58,865 nucleotides of DNA from positions 1 to 58,865 of the forward strand of contig NZ_DASWPE010000168.1 in NCBI RefSeq assembly GCF_036404135.1, read 5' to 3'. The stretch is from Rhodopseudomonas_A sp036404135. Its GTDB lineage: Bacteria > Pseudomonadota > Alphaproteobacteria > Rhizobiales > Xanthobacteraceae. Below are positions 1 through 7,462 of this stretch, piece by piece. Below the pieces are notes generated by a model, which had not been told where the DNA came from, made no database searches, and saw only the letters and a list, made by a program, of their open reading frames with translations. A program made the translations under genes and the position numbers. Positions within the stretch are counted from its first letter, which is position 1. Each line of letters starts with the position of its first letter.

Positions 1-1
1 G

Positions 2-115
2 CGCCTGATCAGCGCTGGTAAGCCCAAAATGGTCGCCCTGATCGCCGTCGCCCGAAAGCTCCTCACCACCCTCAACGCAATCCTGCGGGACAATCAGCCA
101 TGGCAAAACGCTTGA
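2..115 (+). CDS. IS110-family transposase, C-terminal end only
   Basis: The window opens inside a reading frame that ends with TGA at 113-115. The visible 37 residues include the stretch ARKLLTTLNAILRD and end in NQPWQNA. That resembles the extreme C-terminus of IS110/IS116/IS902 transposases, where the conserved ARKLL..LN..LRD segment lies just before the stop. The catalytic part is outside the window, so I cannot say whether the element is intact. The REP-like array begins directly downstream, and no terminal inverted repeat is visible, as expected for IS110 elements. Confidence 0.75.
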   Translation, partial: RLISAGKPKMVALIAVARKLLTTLNAILRDNQPWQNA

Positions 116-1045
116 CAACCAAGACAGTCGCTGAGGCGCCCAAGCGTCTTCGCGAGGGCCTCGAAGGATGCGGCCACCAACGGCGGCGGTCGCCAAGCGC
201 GTGTCGGCGCCAAGCGCGTGTCGGCGCCCAAGCGCCCGCGGCCATCCTTCGAGACACCCGGCTTCGCCCTGCGGGCTATGCCGGGTTCCTCAGGATGACG
301 CCTGTGGGTAGCGCGAGACGCCAAGCGGCAGAACAGCCGCGGGACCCGCAACCGCCTCGCTGCCGTCATCCTGACTCGCAACGCTTTCTGACTCGCAACG
401 CTTTGCCGCCGTCATCCTGACTTCACAGCCGCTTTGCCGTCATCATCCTGACTCGCAGCCGCTTCGCCGTCATCCTGAGGCGCCCGAGCGCAGCGAGGGC
501 CTCGAAGGATGCGGCCGCCAACCCTGCGGTCGCCAAGTGCTGCGGACGCCAAGCGCGTGTCGTCGTCAGGCGCCCGTAGCCATCCTTCGAGACACCCGGC
601 TTCGCCCTGCGGGCTACGCCGGGTTCCTCAGGATGACGCCTGTGGGTGCCGCGAGACACCAAGCGGAAGAACAGCCACGGGACCCGCGACGGCCTCGCTG
701 CCGTCATCCTGACTCGCAACCGCTCTGCCGCCGTCATCCTGACTCGCAGCCGCTTTGCCGTCATCATCCTGACTCGCAGCCGCTTCGCCGTCATCCTGAG
801 GCGCCCGAGCGCAGCGAGGGCCTCGAAGGATGCGGCCGCGAAAGGCTGCGGCCGCCACCCCCCGCGGTCGCCAAGCGCGTGTCGTTACTAAGTGCGTGTC
901 GTCGCCAGGCGCGTGCCGTCAAGCGCCCGTGGCCATCCTTCGAGACACCCGGCTTCGCCCTGCGGGCTACGCCGGGTTCCTCAGGATGACGGCGCGTTTG
1001 AAGCAGGCGGCGCGGCGTCGCCTCGCGGCGCCTGTCCCACTCCCG
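116..1045. repeat. REP-like palindromic repeat array
   Basis: This stretch has no credible gene. It holds three copies of a roughly 60-bp imperfect palindrome running from CATCCTTCGAGACACCCGG to TTCCTCAGGATGACG, at about 240-300, 579-639 and 931-991. Two full copies and one degenerate copy (near 133-172) of an element running from CGTCATCCTGAGG to CCTCGAAGGATG lie at about 472-515 and 790-835. Short direct repeats of TCATCCTGACTCGCAGCCGC occur at about 429-470 and 729-790. A 17-bp unit is doubled at about 198-230. Similar elements are common between genes in Bradyrhizobium and Rhodopseudomonas. All the open frames here have repeat-derived, Arg/Pro-rich translations. Confidence 0.85.
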
Positions 1046-1127
1046 CGGCACGTTGGCGGCGCGCCCGCTCCGCCGAAGCGTCGCCTCGCAGCGCCTATCT
1101 CACTCCAGCGGCACGTTGGCGGTGCGC
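1015..1127. repeat. Tandem 50-bp duplication of a gene 3' end
   Basis: About 50 bp at 1015-1064 are repeated with a few substitutions at 1078-1127, an offset of 63 bp. The right copy contains the last codons and stop of the Bug-type binding protein gene (stop at 1100-1102). The left copy is therefore a decayed duplicate of that 3' end, lying just beyond the gene. It abuts the REP-like array, which suggests slippage or a repeat-mediated rearrangement. Confidence 0.7.
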
Positions 1128-2065
1128 ACCACGTCGTGCCATTTGGCGATCTCGCTGTCGACGAAGGCGCCGAACGCGGCGCCGGTCAGGGTGCCGGGCT
1201 CGACCGACAGCGTGGCGAATTTCTCCTTGGTCTCCGGCTTCGCCAGGATCCGGGCCATCGCCGCGACCAGCTGCTGATAGGCCGGATTGTCGTGCGCCTG
1301 CGGCATATACAGCCCGAACCAGCCGATCGACTCGAAGCCCTTCAGCCCGGATTCATCCAGCGTCGGCACGTCGGGCAAGGCCGGGGCGCGCGTCAGCGTG
1401 GTCACCGCCAGCACCCGGATCACGCCGCCCTGCGCCGCCGGGATCACCGTCGTCAACGCGTCGAACATGATCGGGATGTGACCGCCGATCAGATCGTTCA
1501 TCGCCGGCGCCGCGCCCTTATAGGGAATGTGCACGATGTCGATGCCGGCCATCTGCTTGAACAATTCGCCGGACAGATGATTGGCGCCGCCGATCCCGGT
1601 CGAGCCGAACGAGTACTTGCCGGGCGACTGCTTGGCCATCGCGATCAACTCCTGCACGCTGTGCGCCGGAAAATCCTTGGTGACGATCAGCGCATTGGCG
1701 GCCGAGGCGACCTCCGCGACCGGCGAAAAGTCCTTCCGGGTGTCGTAGGGCAGCTTGCGGTACAGGCTGGGATTGATGACGTGGTGGGTGGCGGTCAACA
1801 GCAGCACGCTGCCGTCCGGCTCCGACTTCGCCACCGCGTCGGAGCCGATGGTGCCGGAGGCCCCGGCGCGGTTCTCCACCACCGTGGTGACGCCGAGTTC
1901 GTCGCCGAGATATTTGGCCACGAAGCGGGCCAGGATGTCGGTGGTGCCTCCGGCCGGAAACGGCACCACGATCCTGATCGATTTGACCGGGTAGGATTCA
2001 GCGGCGGCGGCTCCGCCGAGCCCCGCGAGACAAAGCAGCAGCAACAGGCACGCCAGCTTCTTCAT
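1100..2065 (-). CDS. Bug-family tripartite tricarboxylate transporter substrate-binding protein
   Basis: This 321-residue protein has an N-terminal Sec signal peptide (Lys-Lys, then a Leu-rich core, then GGAAAA). The mature start YPVKSIRIVVPFPAGGTTD is the hallmark of the Bug/TctC family. These are periplasmic solute-binding proteins for carboxylates and similar organic acids. I chose ATG at 2065 because GGAGGG lies at normal spacing; the in-frame GTG at 2071 sits right against that motif. It is last in a minus-strand run behind two MaoC-type genes. No TctA or TctB membrane subunit is nearby, so it is an orphan binding protein, as is common in this family. The ligand cannot be read from the sequence. 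Confidence 0.88.
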   Translation of the reverse strand: MKKLACLLLLLCLAGLGGAAAAESYPVKSIRIVVPFPAGGTTDILARFVAKYLGDELGVTTVVENRAGASGTIGSDAVAKSEPDGSVLLLTATHHVINPSLYRKLPYDTRKDFSPVAEVASAANALIVTKDFPAHSVQELIAMAKQSPGKYSFGSTGIGGANHLSGELFKQMAGIDIVHIPYKGAAPAMNDLIGGHIPIMFDALTTVIPAAQGGVIRVLAVTTLTRAPALPDVPTLDESGLKGFESIGWFGLYMPQAHDNPAYQQLVAAMARILAKPETKEKFATLSVEPGTLTGAAFGAFVDSEIAKWHDVVRTANVPLE

Positions 2066-2080
2066 TCCCACCCTCCACGC

Positions 2081-2539
2081 TCACCCCGCCTGGTGAGGCT
2101 GCGCCTCGCGGGGGAATTCCACCATCGCCTCGCCAGTGGCGACGTCGTCGCCATGCTGATTGCGTACCAGCACCTCGATAATAACCCAACGCGAGCGTTC
2201 CGTCGTCTGTTTTGACTTGATGATCCCCTGCGGACGGATGGTATCACCGGGCTTGACCGGCCTGACCCAGCGGGTTTCCAGGCGGCGATGAACCGCGCCG
2301 GCGGGATCGGCCCAATCCGTGATCATGCGCGTGATCAGCCCGAAATTGTTCATGCCGTGCATGATGATGCCGCCGAAATTGGTCTTGCCGAAATCGCCCT
2401 TCATGTAATTGTCATCGAGATGCAGCGGATTGTAGTCCAGCGAGCCGTCGCAAAACAGCCGGATCGAGTCGCGGCTGACGGCGAATTCCGGGCCGACGAT
2501 GGCGTCGCCGGTGGCGAGAGCTTCGAATGTCGTGGTCAT
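2081..2539 (-). CDS. MaoC-like (R)-specific enoyl-CoA hydratase, catalytic subunit type
   Basis: This 152-residue single hotdog-fold protein contains DYNPLHLDDNYMKGDF followed by GGIIMHGM. That matches the hydratase-2 motif with its Asp and His catalytic pair. Members hydrate trans-2-enoyl-CoA thioesters or dehydrate the hydroxy forms. It lies 9 bp behind a second MaoC-type gene on the same strand. That partner lacks the catalytic His, so the two probably form a heteromeric hydratase, as in other split MaoC enzymes. The IclR regulator upstream and the Bug protein downstream suggest catabolism of an imported organic acid. The substrate is unknown. Confidence 0.82.
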   Translation of the reverse strand: MTTTFEALATGDAIVGPEFAVSRDSIRLFCDGSLDYNPLHLDDNYMKGDFGKTNFGGIIMHGMNNFGLITRMITDWADPAGAVHRRLETRWVRPVKPGDTIRPQGIIKSKQTTERSRWVIIEVLVRNQHGDDVATGEAMVEFPREAQPHQAG

Positions 2540-2548
2540 CGCGTCCTC

Positions 2549-3037
2549 CTATTTCGGCCGGATGGTGTGGCCGCGGCCGGAACAGATTACCTCGCCGTGC
2601 TGATTGAAGAACACGTTGTCATGGACCACGAACAGCCGGTCGCGGCGGATGAATTTGTCGAGCGCGCGGGCCTGCAGCGTGATGGTGTCGCCGGGCCGCG
2701 CCGGGACGTTGTAGCTCCAGGACTGCCCGGCATTGACGGTACCGGGCGTGCGCATCCAGTCGTCCGCCGGGGTGCAGGCGAACAACAACAGGGTGTGAAT
2801 CGAGGGCGGCGCGATCAGCCCGCCGTAGCGCGAGGCCCGGGCGATCTCCTCGTCGAAATACAACGGGTTGGTCTCGCCGACCGAGCGGCAATACAGCTCG
2901 ATGGCGTTTCGGGTCAGCAGGTAGGGCAGCGTCTTGCGCGGCACTCCGGGGATAATGTCGTCCCAAACTTTTCTTAAATTGGCGTCTTTCCAAAAATCCG
3001 TTTCGAAAGCCTGCTGCAACTCTGCGGTCCTCCTCAT
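2549..3037 (-). CDS. MaoC_dehydrat_N-type hotdog protein, probable non-catalytic hydratase partner
   Basis: This 162-residue protein resembles the N-terminal half of FAS1-like or MaoC dehydratases. It carries VGETNPLYFDEEIA, where the usual catalytic His of the NPxH motif is Tyr, then GGLIAPPSIHTLL. This pattern is seen in the non-catalytic subunit of two-gene enoyl-CoA hydratases. It is first in the minus-strand run, 90 bp from the divergent IclR gene, and the catalytic-type MaoC gene follows 9 bp later. The IclR protein is the likely local regulator. The exact reaction is not inferable. Confidence 0.8.
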   Translation of the reverse strand: MRRTAELQQAFETDFWKDANLRKVWDDIIPGVPRKTLPYLLTRNAIELYCRSVGETNPLYFDEEIARASRYGGLIAPPSIHTLLLFACTPADDWMRTPGTVNAGQSWSYNVPARPGDTITLQARALDKFIRRDRLFVVHDNVFFNQHGEVICSGRGHTIRPK

Positions 3038-3127
3038 GGTCGCCCAGCGAACTTTGTAGTCGATTTACGCGAATAGTGCGACTATAACTCCCCGCTGACA
3101 AGGGTTCTTACCAAGGGGACTTGGGCT

Positions 3128-3898
3128 ATGCCGAAGGAAAGCGATGGATTCGTCCGCGCGATCGCACGAGGGTTCTCGGTGGTCGAGGCGCTGGGACGTC
3201 CGCCCGGGCGCCACACATTGTCCGAAGCGGCGGTGGCCGCCGGGCTGAACCGCGCCACCGCGCGGCGCATGCTGGCGACGCTGGTGGCGTTGAACTATTG
3301 CGAGGTCGAGGGCCGTTACTTCAGCCTGCGGCCGCGCGCGCTGGGGCTCGGGCTGTCCTATCTCAACGCGCTGCCGTATTGGGGCTACGCGCAGAGCGCG
3401 CTGGAAGACCTGCGCAACGAGATCGGGGAATCCTGCGCGCTGGCGGTGCTCGACGACGACGAGATCGTCTATGCGCTGCGGCTGCCGGCGCGACGCATCC
3501 TGTCGGCCAATCTCGGCATCGGCAGCCGGCTGCCGGCGCATGTGGTGTCGCTCGGCCGGGTGCTGCTGGCGGCGCTGCCGCCCGACAAGCTGCAGGCCTA
3601 TCTGGCGAAGTCGCCGCTGCGCAAACTGACGCCGCGCACCATCGTCGATCCGGCCGCCTTGATTGCGCAGCTGCAAAGGACCCGCGAGCAGGGCTACGCC
3701 TGGATCGACGGCGAACTCGACCCGGCGATCTGCGGCATCGCGGTGCCGGTACGCGATCACCGCGGCGCCGTGGTGGCGGCGGTCAGCATCAACACCATCG
3801 CCGGCTCGATCGACGAGGATGGTGCCAAGCAGCGCTTCCTCACCGCGCTGCGCCGCACCGCGCAGGACATCCAGAGCCAGACCGCCGCGGCGGCGTGA
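3128..3898 (+). CDS. IclR-family transcriptional regulator
   Basis: This 256-residue protein has an N-terminal winged helix-turn-helix (about residues 10-70) with LSEAAVAAGLNRATARRML. A C-terminal IclR effector domain follows, containing LPAHVVSLGRVLLAALP and AVPVRDHRGAVVAAVSIN. It resembles the PcaR/PobR-like subgroup that responds to aromatic or organic acids. AAGGGGA lies upstream of the ATG. It is divergent from the MaoC-MaoC-Bug genes across 90 bp, the usual layout for a regulator and its target operon. The effector is unknown. Confidence 0.9.
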   Translation: MPKESDGFVRAIARGFSVVEALGRPPGRHTLSEAAVAAGLNRATARRMLATLVALNYCEVEGRYFSLRPRALGLGLSYLNALPYWGYAQSALEDLRNEIGESCALAVLDDDEIVYALRLPARRILSANLGIGSRLPAHVVSLGRVLLAALPPDKLQAYLAKSPLRKLTPRTIVDPAALIAQLQRTREQGYAWIDGELDPAICGIAVPVRDHRGAVVAAVSINTIAGSIDEDGAKQRFLTALRRTAQDIQSQTAAAA

Positions 3899-4364
3899 GC
3901 CGCGGGCCTTGTTACCGGGGCGAGGCCGACGACCGCTGCGGCCGCAACGCAACGCGCCGCAACGACCGCGGCTCGACCCCGACCGCGGCGCGACCGGGAT
4001 GGCGTTTCCTCGACCCGCGATCCGCGCCGGCGGTGATCGGGCATGATCGTTTTGCGCAAAACCCAGCGAGCGCGTTTCGCGCTGCCGCGATGCCGCGCTC
4101 GCGTATTGGCGCCCAGCGACCCCGGCCCGAGAGCTCCGGTTCTGATCAAATCAGAACCGGAGCTCTCGATTGTTATTTTGACGCATTTTCCTCACGCGAA
4201 CCGGGATCCACTTCGCTCGAAAACGCTATAGAGCTATTCCGGTTCTCATCAAATCAGAACCGGAGCTCTGGATTGTTATTTTGCCGCGTTTTCTTCACGC
4301 GAACCGGGATCCACTTCGCTCGAAAACGCTATAAGTAACCCCGCCGCATAAGTGATCCCGCCGC
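3899..4364. other. Intergenic region holding a 95-bp direct repeat
   Basis: No gene is supported here. The left half is GC-rich, with frames that only extend the IclR shadow. The right half is dominated by a two-copy 95-bp repeat (annotated separately). The last bases before the deacylase gene contain a short near-duplication around CCCCGCCGCATAAG and CCCGCCGCATGAG, and the second copy includes the start codon. Confidence 0.7.
4128..4333. repeat. Two 95-bp direct repeats with a long perfect palindrome
   Basis: Copies at 4136-4230 and 4239-4333 match except for a few bases. Both contain TTCACGCGAACCGGGATCC (TCACGCG in copy one) and end in GCTCGAAAACGCTATA. The left copy is preceded by bases that complete a perfect inverted repeat with 19-bp arms and a CAA loop (4128-4168). 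In the right copy the corresponding left arm is imperfect. Elements ending in CTCGAAAACGCTAT are, to my knowledge, widespread between genes in Bradyrhizobium and Rhodopseudomonas, which would make this a dispersed repeat family. Confidence 0.85.
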
Positions 4365-4868
4365 ATGAGCCTTGCATCGGTCCGCGCCTACTTCGCCGCA
4401 CAGGCCCCCGACATCGCCGTGCTGGAATCGCCGAGGAGTTCGGCGACGGTGGCGCTGGCGGCCGAGGCGCATGGCGTGGCGCCGGCCGAGATCGCCAAGA
4501 CGCTGTCGCTGCGGGTCGGCGAGCGGGCCTTGCTGCTGGTGACCAGCGGCACCGCGCGGCTCGACAACAAGAAGGCCAAGGCGGCGTTCGGCGGCAAGGT
4601 GAAGATGCTGAATGCCGACGAGGTGGTGGCGATCACCGGCCACGACGTCGGCGGGGTCTGTCCGTTCGGACTGAAAACACCGCTGCCGGTGTATTGCGAC
4701 GTCTCGCTCAAGGCCTTCGCCGTGGTGTTGCCGGCGGCCGGCTCGACCCACAGCGCGGTGCGGATCGCGCCGGAGCGGATGGCGCAACTGACCGCCGCCG
4801 AATGGGGCGACGTCTGCCAGCCGGCGGCCGAGATCGCCGCGGCGGTCTCTCCCGCTACAGCCCGCTGA
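4365..4868 (+). CDS. YbaK/EbsC-type aminoacyl-tRNA deacylase
   Basis: This 167-residue protein matches the YbaK/ProX single-domain editing family. It has the early TVALAAEAHGVAPAEIAKTL segment, the substrate-pocket Lys in RLDNKKAKAAF, and the GHDVGGVCPFG loop that is characteristic of the fold. Members hydrolyse mischarged tRNAs (Cys-tRNA-Pro, Ala-tRNA-Pro) in trans. Length is normal for a free-standing deacylase. The last 14 bases overlap the 3' end of a convergent small gene. The exact tRNA specificity cannot be stated. Confidence 0.87.
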   Translation: MSLASVRAYFAAQAPDIAVLESPRSSATVALAAEAHGVAPAEIAKTLSLRVGERALLLVTSGTARLDNKKAKAAFGGKVKMLNADEVVAITGHDVGGVCPFGLKTPLPVYCDVSLKAFAVVLPAAGSTHSAVRIAPERMAQLTAAEWGDVCQPAAEIAAAVSPATAR

Positions 4869-5103
4869 GGTCGCTCGGCACCTCGCCGAACGCGCGCAGC
4901 AGCACCGCGTCGGAAAATTCTCCCAGCATCGGATCGCCGCTGCGGCTGAACGCCACCGCGCCGATATGGCCCTCGACGTGCGAAAGTGCCTCGGCGCGCA
5001 TGATCGCGGCGTGCGCGCTGGTGCATTCGGTGCCCTCGCGCGCCGCCGGGCCGTCGTCATCCAGCCCGAACGGCAGCGCCACGTAATACGTCACATCCGC
5101 CAT
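4855..5103 (-). CDS. Conserved small hypothetical protein
   Basis: This is an 82-residue protein, MADVTYYVALPFGLDDDG onward, with a coherent soluble sequence and no membrane segment. I chose the second of two adjacent ATGs (5103) because AAAGGAGG then has 5-nt spacing. It resembles uncharacterised proteins I associate with Rhodopseudomonas and Bradyrhizobium. Its first 47 bases overlap the end of the upstream minus-strand gene in another frame, so the two are probably translationally coupled. Its 3' end overlaps the convergent deacylase gene by 14 bp. Function unknown. Confidence 0.7.
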   Translation of the reverse strand: MADVTYYVALPFGLDDDGPAAREGTECTSAHAAIMRAEALSHVEGHIGAVAFSRSGDPMLGEFSDAVLLRAFGEVPSDLSGL

Positions 5104-5329
5104 CATCGCCTCCTTTATTGACCGACTTTACTGACCGACGCCCGGCGCCGCGCGCGAAGCCGCGCGACACCGCCGCATGGCATTGCCCAAGCTCGTATTC
5201 CAGATATTCATTGGCCAGGATCAGCGCGCGAATCGTCGAGCGCAGATCGCCGCCGCAGGCGGCGATCGCCGCATCGGCGGCGCCGTCGAGGGGATCCGGC
5301 AACAATTCGGGCGCGGGGCGGTCGGGCAT
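5057..5329 (-). CDS. Small hypothetical protein overlapping the next gene
   Basis: This is a 90-residue protein starting MPDRPAPELLPDPLDG. Its central segment GDLRSTIRALILANEYLEYEL looks like a helical domain seen in short uncharacterised rhizobial proteins. I chose the start at 5329 because the conserved-looking part begins there; eight upstream codons are also open. The C-terminal 47 bases lie inside the following gene in a different frame and encode a low-complexity tail. Function unknown, and the tail may not be conserved. Confidence 0.6.
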   Translation of the reverse strand: MPDRPAPELLPDPLDGAADAAIAACGGDLRSTIRALILANEYLEYELGQCHAAVSRGFARGAGRRSVKSVNKGGDDGGCDVLRGAAVRAG

Positions 5330-5493
5330 CGGTCGATTCCATCGTCGCCGCAATAATGTTCTTGTTTTGTTCGATTGTCAAGATCGGCCGGCCAGCGATG
5401 CGGGGCGCGCCCGTCCAACGCTCTCTTAACGCCTGCCTGCTACATTCTATTTGATGCGCCGCCCGGCCCGCGGCGCCTGGAGGCTGCCGCGCA

Positions 5494-6867
5494 GTGGCTC
5501 TGATGCACGCTCCCCCTGGCTCTGCCACGCTGCATGCCGGCTGGCGCGCGCGGCTGAAGGCGATGTTCGGCGGCGGCAGCGAGGCCGCGCTGACCAACCG
5601 GCTGGCCGGCACCATCTTCATCATCCGCGTGGTCAGCGCCGCGCTGGCCTATCTGTCGCAAGTGTTGCTCGCGCGCTGGATGGGCGGCGCCGATTACGGC
5701 ACCTACGTCTACGTCTGGACCTGGGTGCTGCTGCTCGGCTCGATGCTGGATTTCGGCTTCGCGGTGTCGTGCCAGAAGATCATTCCGGAATATCGCTCAG
5801 CCGGCGCGCATGCGCTGCTGCGCGGCTTTCTGTCCGGCAGCCGCCTGGCCTGTTTCGCCGCCTCCGCCGCGGTGGCGCTCGGCCTCGCCGGGCTGGTGCG
5901 CGCGCTGTCGCCGTGGCTCGACGCCGCGGCGATCGTGCCGTTGTATCTCGGCTGCCTGACGCTGCCGGCCTTCGTGGTCGCCAACACCCAGGACGGCATC
6001 GCCCGCTCGCACGACTGGATGCGGCTCGGCTTGATGCCGCAATTCATCGTCCGGCAATCGCTGATCATGGGGTTCACCGCGGGCGCGGTGCTGCTCGGCT
6101 GTCAGCTCGGCGCCGTGACCGCGATGATCGCAAGCTGCGCCGCGGTGTGGATCGCGATGGCCGGCCAGATGATCCTGCTCAACCGCCGGCTGAAGGCGAC
6201 GGTCGATCCCGGCCCGAAGGCCTATGATTTTCGCTCGTGGCTTGCGACCTCGCTGCCGATAATGATGGTTGAAGGCTTCTACCTGCTGCTGTCCTATATC
6301 GACGTCTTGGTGCTGCAACATTATCGCTCGGCGCAAGAGGTCGGGGTGTATTTCGCGGTGATCAAGACGCTGGCGCTGGTGTCGTTCATCCACTACGCGA
6401 TGTCGGCGGTCACCGCGCATCGCTTCAGCGAGTATCACGCCGCCGGCGACAAGGCCCGGCTCGCCGCCTATCTCAGCCACGCCATCAAATGGACGTTCTG
6501 GCCGTCCCTGGCCGCGACGCTGGTGCTGTTGGCGCTCGGCAAACCGCTGTTGTGGCTGTTCGGGCCGCAATTCGTCGGCGGCACCGACATCATGGCGATC
6601 GCCGCGATCGGCCTCGTGGTGCGCGCCGCGATCGGCCCGGTGGAGCGGCTCCTGAACATGCTGGGGCAGCAGAATCTCTGCGCGCTGGCCTATGCGCTGG
6701 CGTTCGCGGTGAATTTCCTGCTGTGCGTCGCGCTGGTGCCGCGGTTCGGCGGCCTCGGCGCCGCCGCCGCCACCTCGCTGGCGCTGACGTTCGAAACCGC
6801 GCTCTTGTTCTGGATCACCCGCCGGCGGCTCGGCCTGCACGTGCTGGCGTTCGGCAACAGCGGCTGA
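5494..6867 (+). CDS. Polysaccharide/oligosaccharide flippase (Wzx-like, MOP superfamily)
   Basis: This 457-residue integral membrane protein has about 12-14 hydrophobic helices. It begins with a short cytoplasmic tail, then LAGTIFIIRVVSAALAYLSQ and LLARWMGGADYGTYVYVW, a typical start for PST/MATE-like lipid-linked saccharide flippases. Members move undecaprenyl-linked or similar glycans across the inner membrane. The start is GTG at 5494, with GGAGG about 10 nt upstream; ATG at 5503 is an alternative. No glycosyltransferase is adjacent, so the polymer it serves is unknown. Confidence 0.85.
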   Translation: MALMHAPPGSATLHAGWRARLKAMFGGGSEAALTNRLAGTIFIIRVVSAALAYLSQVLLARWMGGADYGTYVYVWTWVLLLGSMLDFGFAVSCQKIIPEYRSAGAHALLRGFLSGSRLACFAASAAVALGLAGLVRALSPWLDAAAIVPLYLGCLTLPAFVVANTQDGIARSHDWMRLGLMPQFIVRQSLIMGFTAGAVLLGCQLGAVTAMIASCAAVWIAMAGQMILLNRRLKATVDPGPKAYDFRSWLATSLPIMMVEGFYLLLSYIDVLVLQHYRSAQEVGVYFAVIKTLALVSFIHYAMSAVTAHRFSEYHAAGDKARLAAYLSHAIKWTFWPSLAATLVLLALGKPLLWLFGPQFVGGTDIMAIAAIGLVVRAAIGPVERLLNMLGQQNLCALAYALAFAVNFLLCVALVPRFGGLGAAAATSLALTFETALLFWITRRRLGLHVLAFGNSG

Positions 6868-6907
6868 GGACGCGGGGCGAAGACTGGTCCGAAATCCTTC
6901 CCGGTGA

Positions 6908-6913
6908 TATAAT
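6908..6913 (+). promoter_or_regulatory. TATAAT -10 hexamer placed for a leaderless transcript
   Basis: A perfect TATAAT lies 6 bp before the ATG at 6920. A start site 6-7 nt downstream of it would fall on the A of the start codon. No good Shine-Dalgarno is present between them. The -35 region is weak. This is an inference from spacing only. Confidence 0.45.
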
Positions 6914-6919
6914 GCGGGA

Positions 6920-7153
6920 ATGAGCAAAGCCGACCTCGAACTTCTGATGCAGCGCGTCCAGACCTGGCCGGAGGCGGCTCAGCAGGAATTGGTCGCGGTC
7001 GTCGAGCAGATCGAAAGCGAACTGCAGCGTGATCACTATGTCGCGACGGCCGACGAGTTGCGGGTGATTGACGCCGCGGCGGCTTCGATCGACGCTGGCG
7101 AAGTCGCGACGACCGAGGAAATCGAGGCGCTGTTCGCAAAATTCAGACCATGA
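6920..7153 (+). CDS. Putative antitoxin of a ParE/RelE-type module
   Basis: This 77-residue acidic protein is mostly helical and ends IDAGEVATTEEIEALFAKFRP. That tail resembles the toxin-binding ends of small rhizobial type II antitoxins. The stop overlaps the start of the ParE-like toxin gene by ATGA, so the two are translationally coupled. No clear DNA-binding motif is visible at the N-terminus. The pairing rests mainly on position and size. An upstream TATAAT suggests the mRNA may be leaderless. Confidence 0.75.
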   Translation: MSKADLELLMQRVQTWPEAAQQELVAVVEQIESELQRDHYVATADELRVIDAAAASIDAGEVATTEEIEALFAKFRP

Positions 7154-7440
7154 AGCTGGTCTATTCGCGGCGCGCCCTGGCTGATCTGGAAAAGATCGCC
7201 GCCTACTACCTCGAACACGCCAGCCCAACGATTGCCGAATCTATCGGTCTGCAATTGGCACGCGTCATTGAGAGGATCGTGCAAACGCCGGACGCAGCCC
7301 CTCGCCTCTCGCAACGCTCGCGGGTCCGGGTCGCCACGGTGGTTCGTTATCCGTACCGGATCTTCTATCGCACCCGTGATGATACGATCGACATTTTGCA
7401 TATTCGACATACATCGAGGCGCCCCTTCGAGGCTAAGTAG
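7150..7440 (+). CDS. ParE/RelE-superfamily toxin
   Basis: This 96-residue protein starts MKLVYSRRALADLEKIAAYY, the classic beta-strand plus helix start of ParE-like toxins. It continues with RVATVVRYPYRIFYRTRDDTIDILHIRHTSR, which holds the conserved P-Y-R-I-(F/Y)-Y and the I-L-x-I-x-H-x-x-R ending. ParE-type toxins poison gyrase and RelE-type toxins cleave mRNA at the ribosome; this subgroup resembles ParE. It is coupled to the upstream antitoxin by ATGA, and a CopG-type antitoxin gene follows after 22 bp. Length is normal, so the toxin appears intact. Confidence 0.87.
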   Translation: MKLVYSRRALADLEKIAAYYLEHASPTIAESIGLQLARVIERIVQTPDAAPRLSQRSRVRVATVVRYPYRIFYRTRDDTIDILHIRHTSRRPFEAK

Positions 7441-7462
7441 TCCGCAAAGGAGATCGCGCATT

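Noticed and set aside
116..1045. CRISPR array
   Set aside because: The repeats are of unequal length, irregularly spaced and internally palindromic, the sequences between them are themselves repetitive, and no cas gene is nearby.
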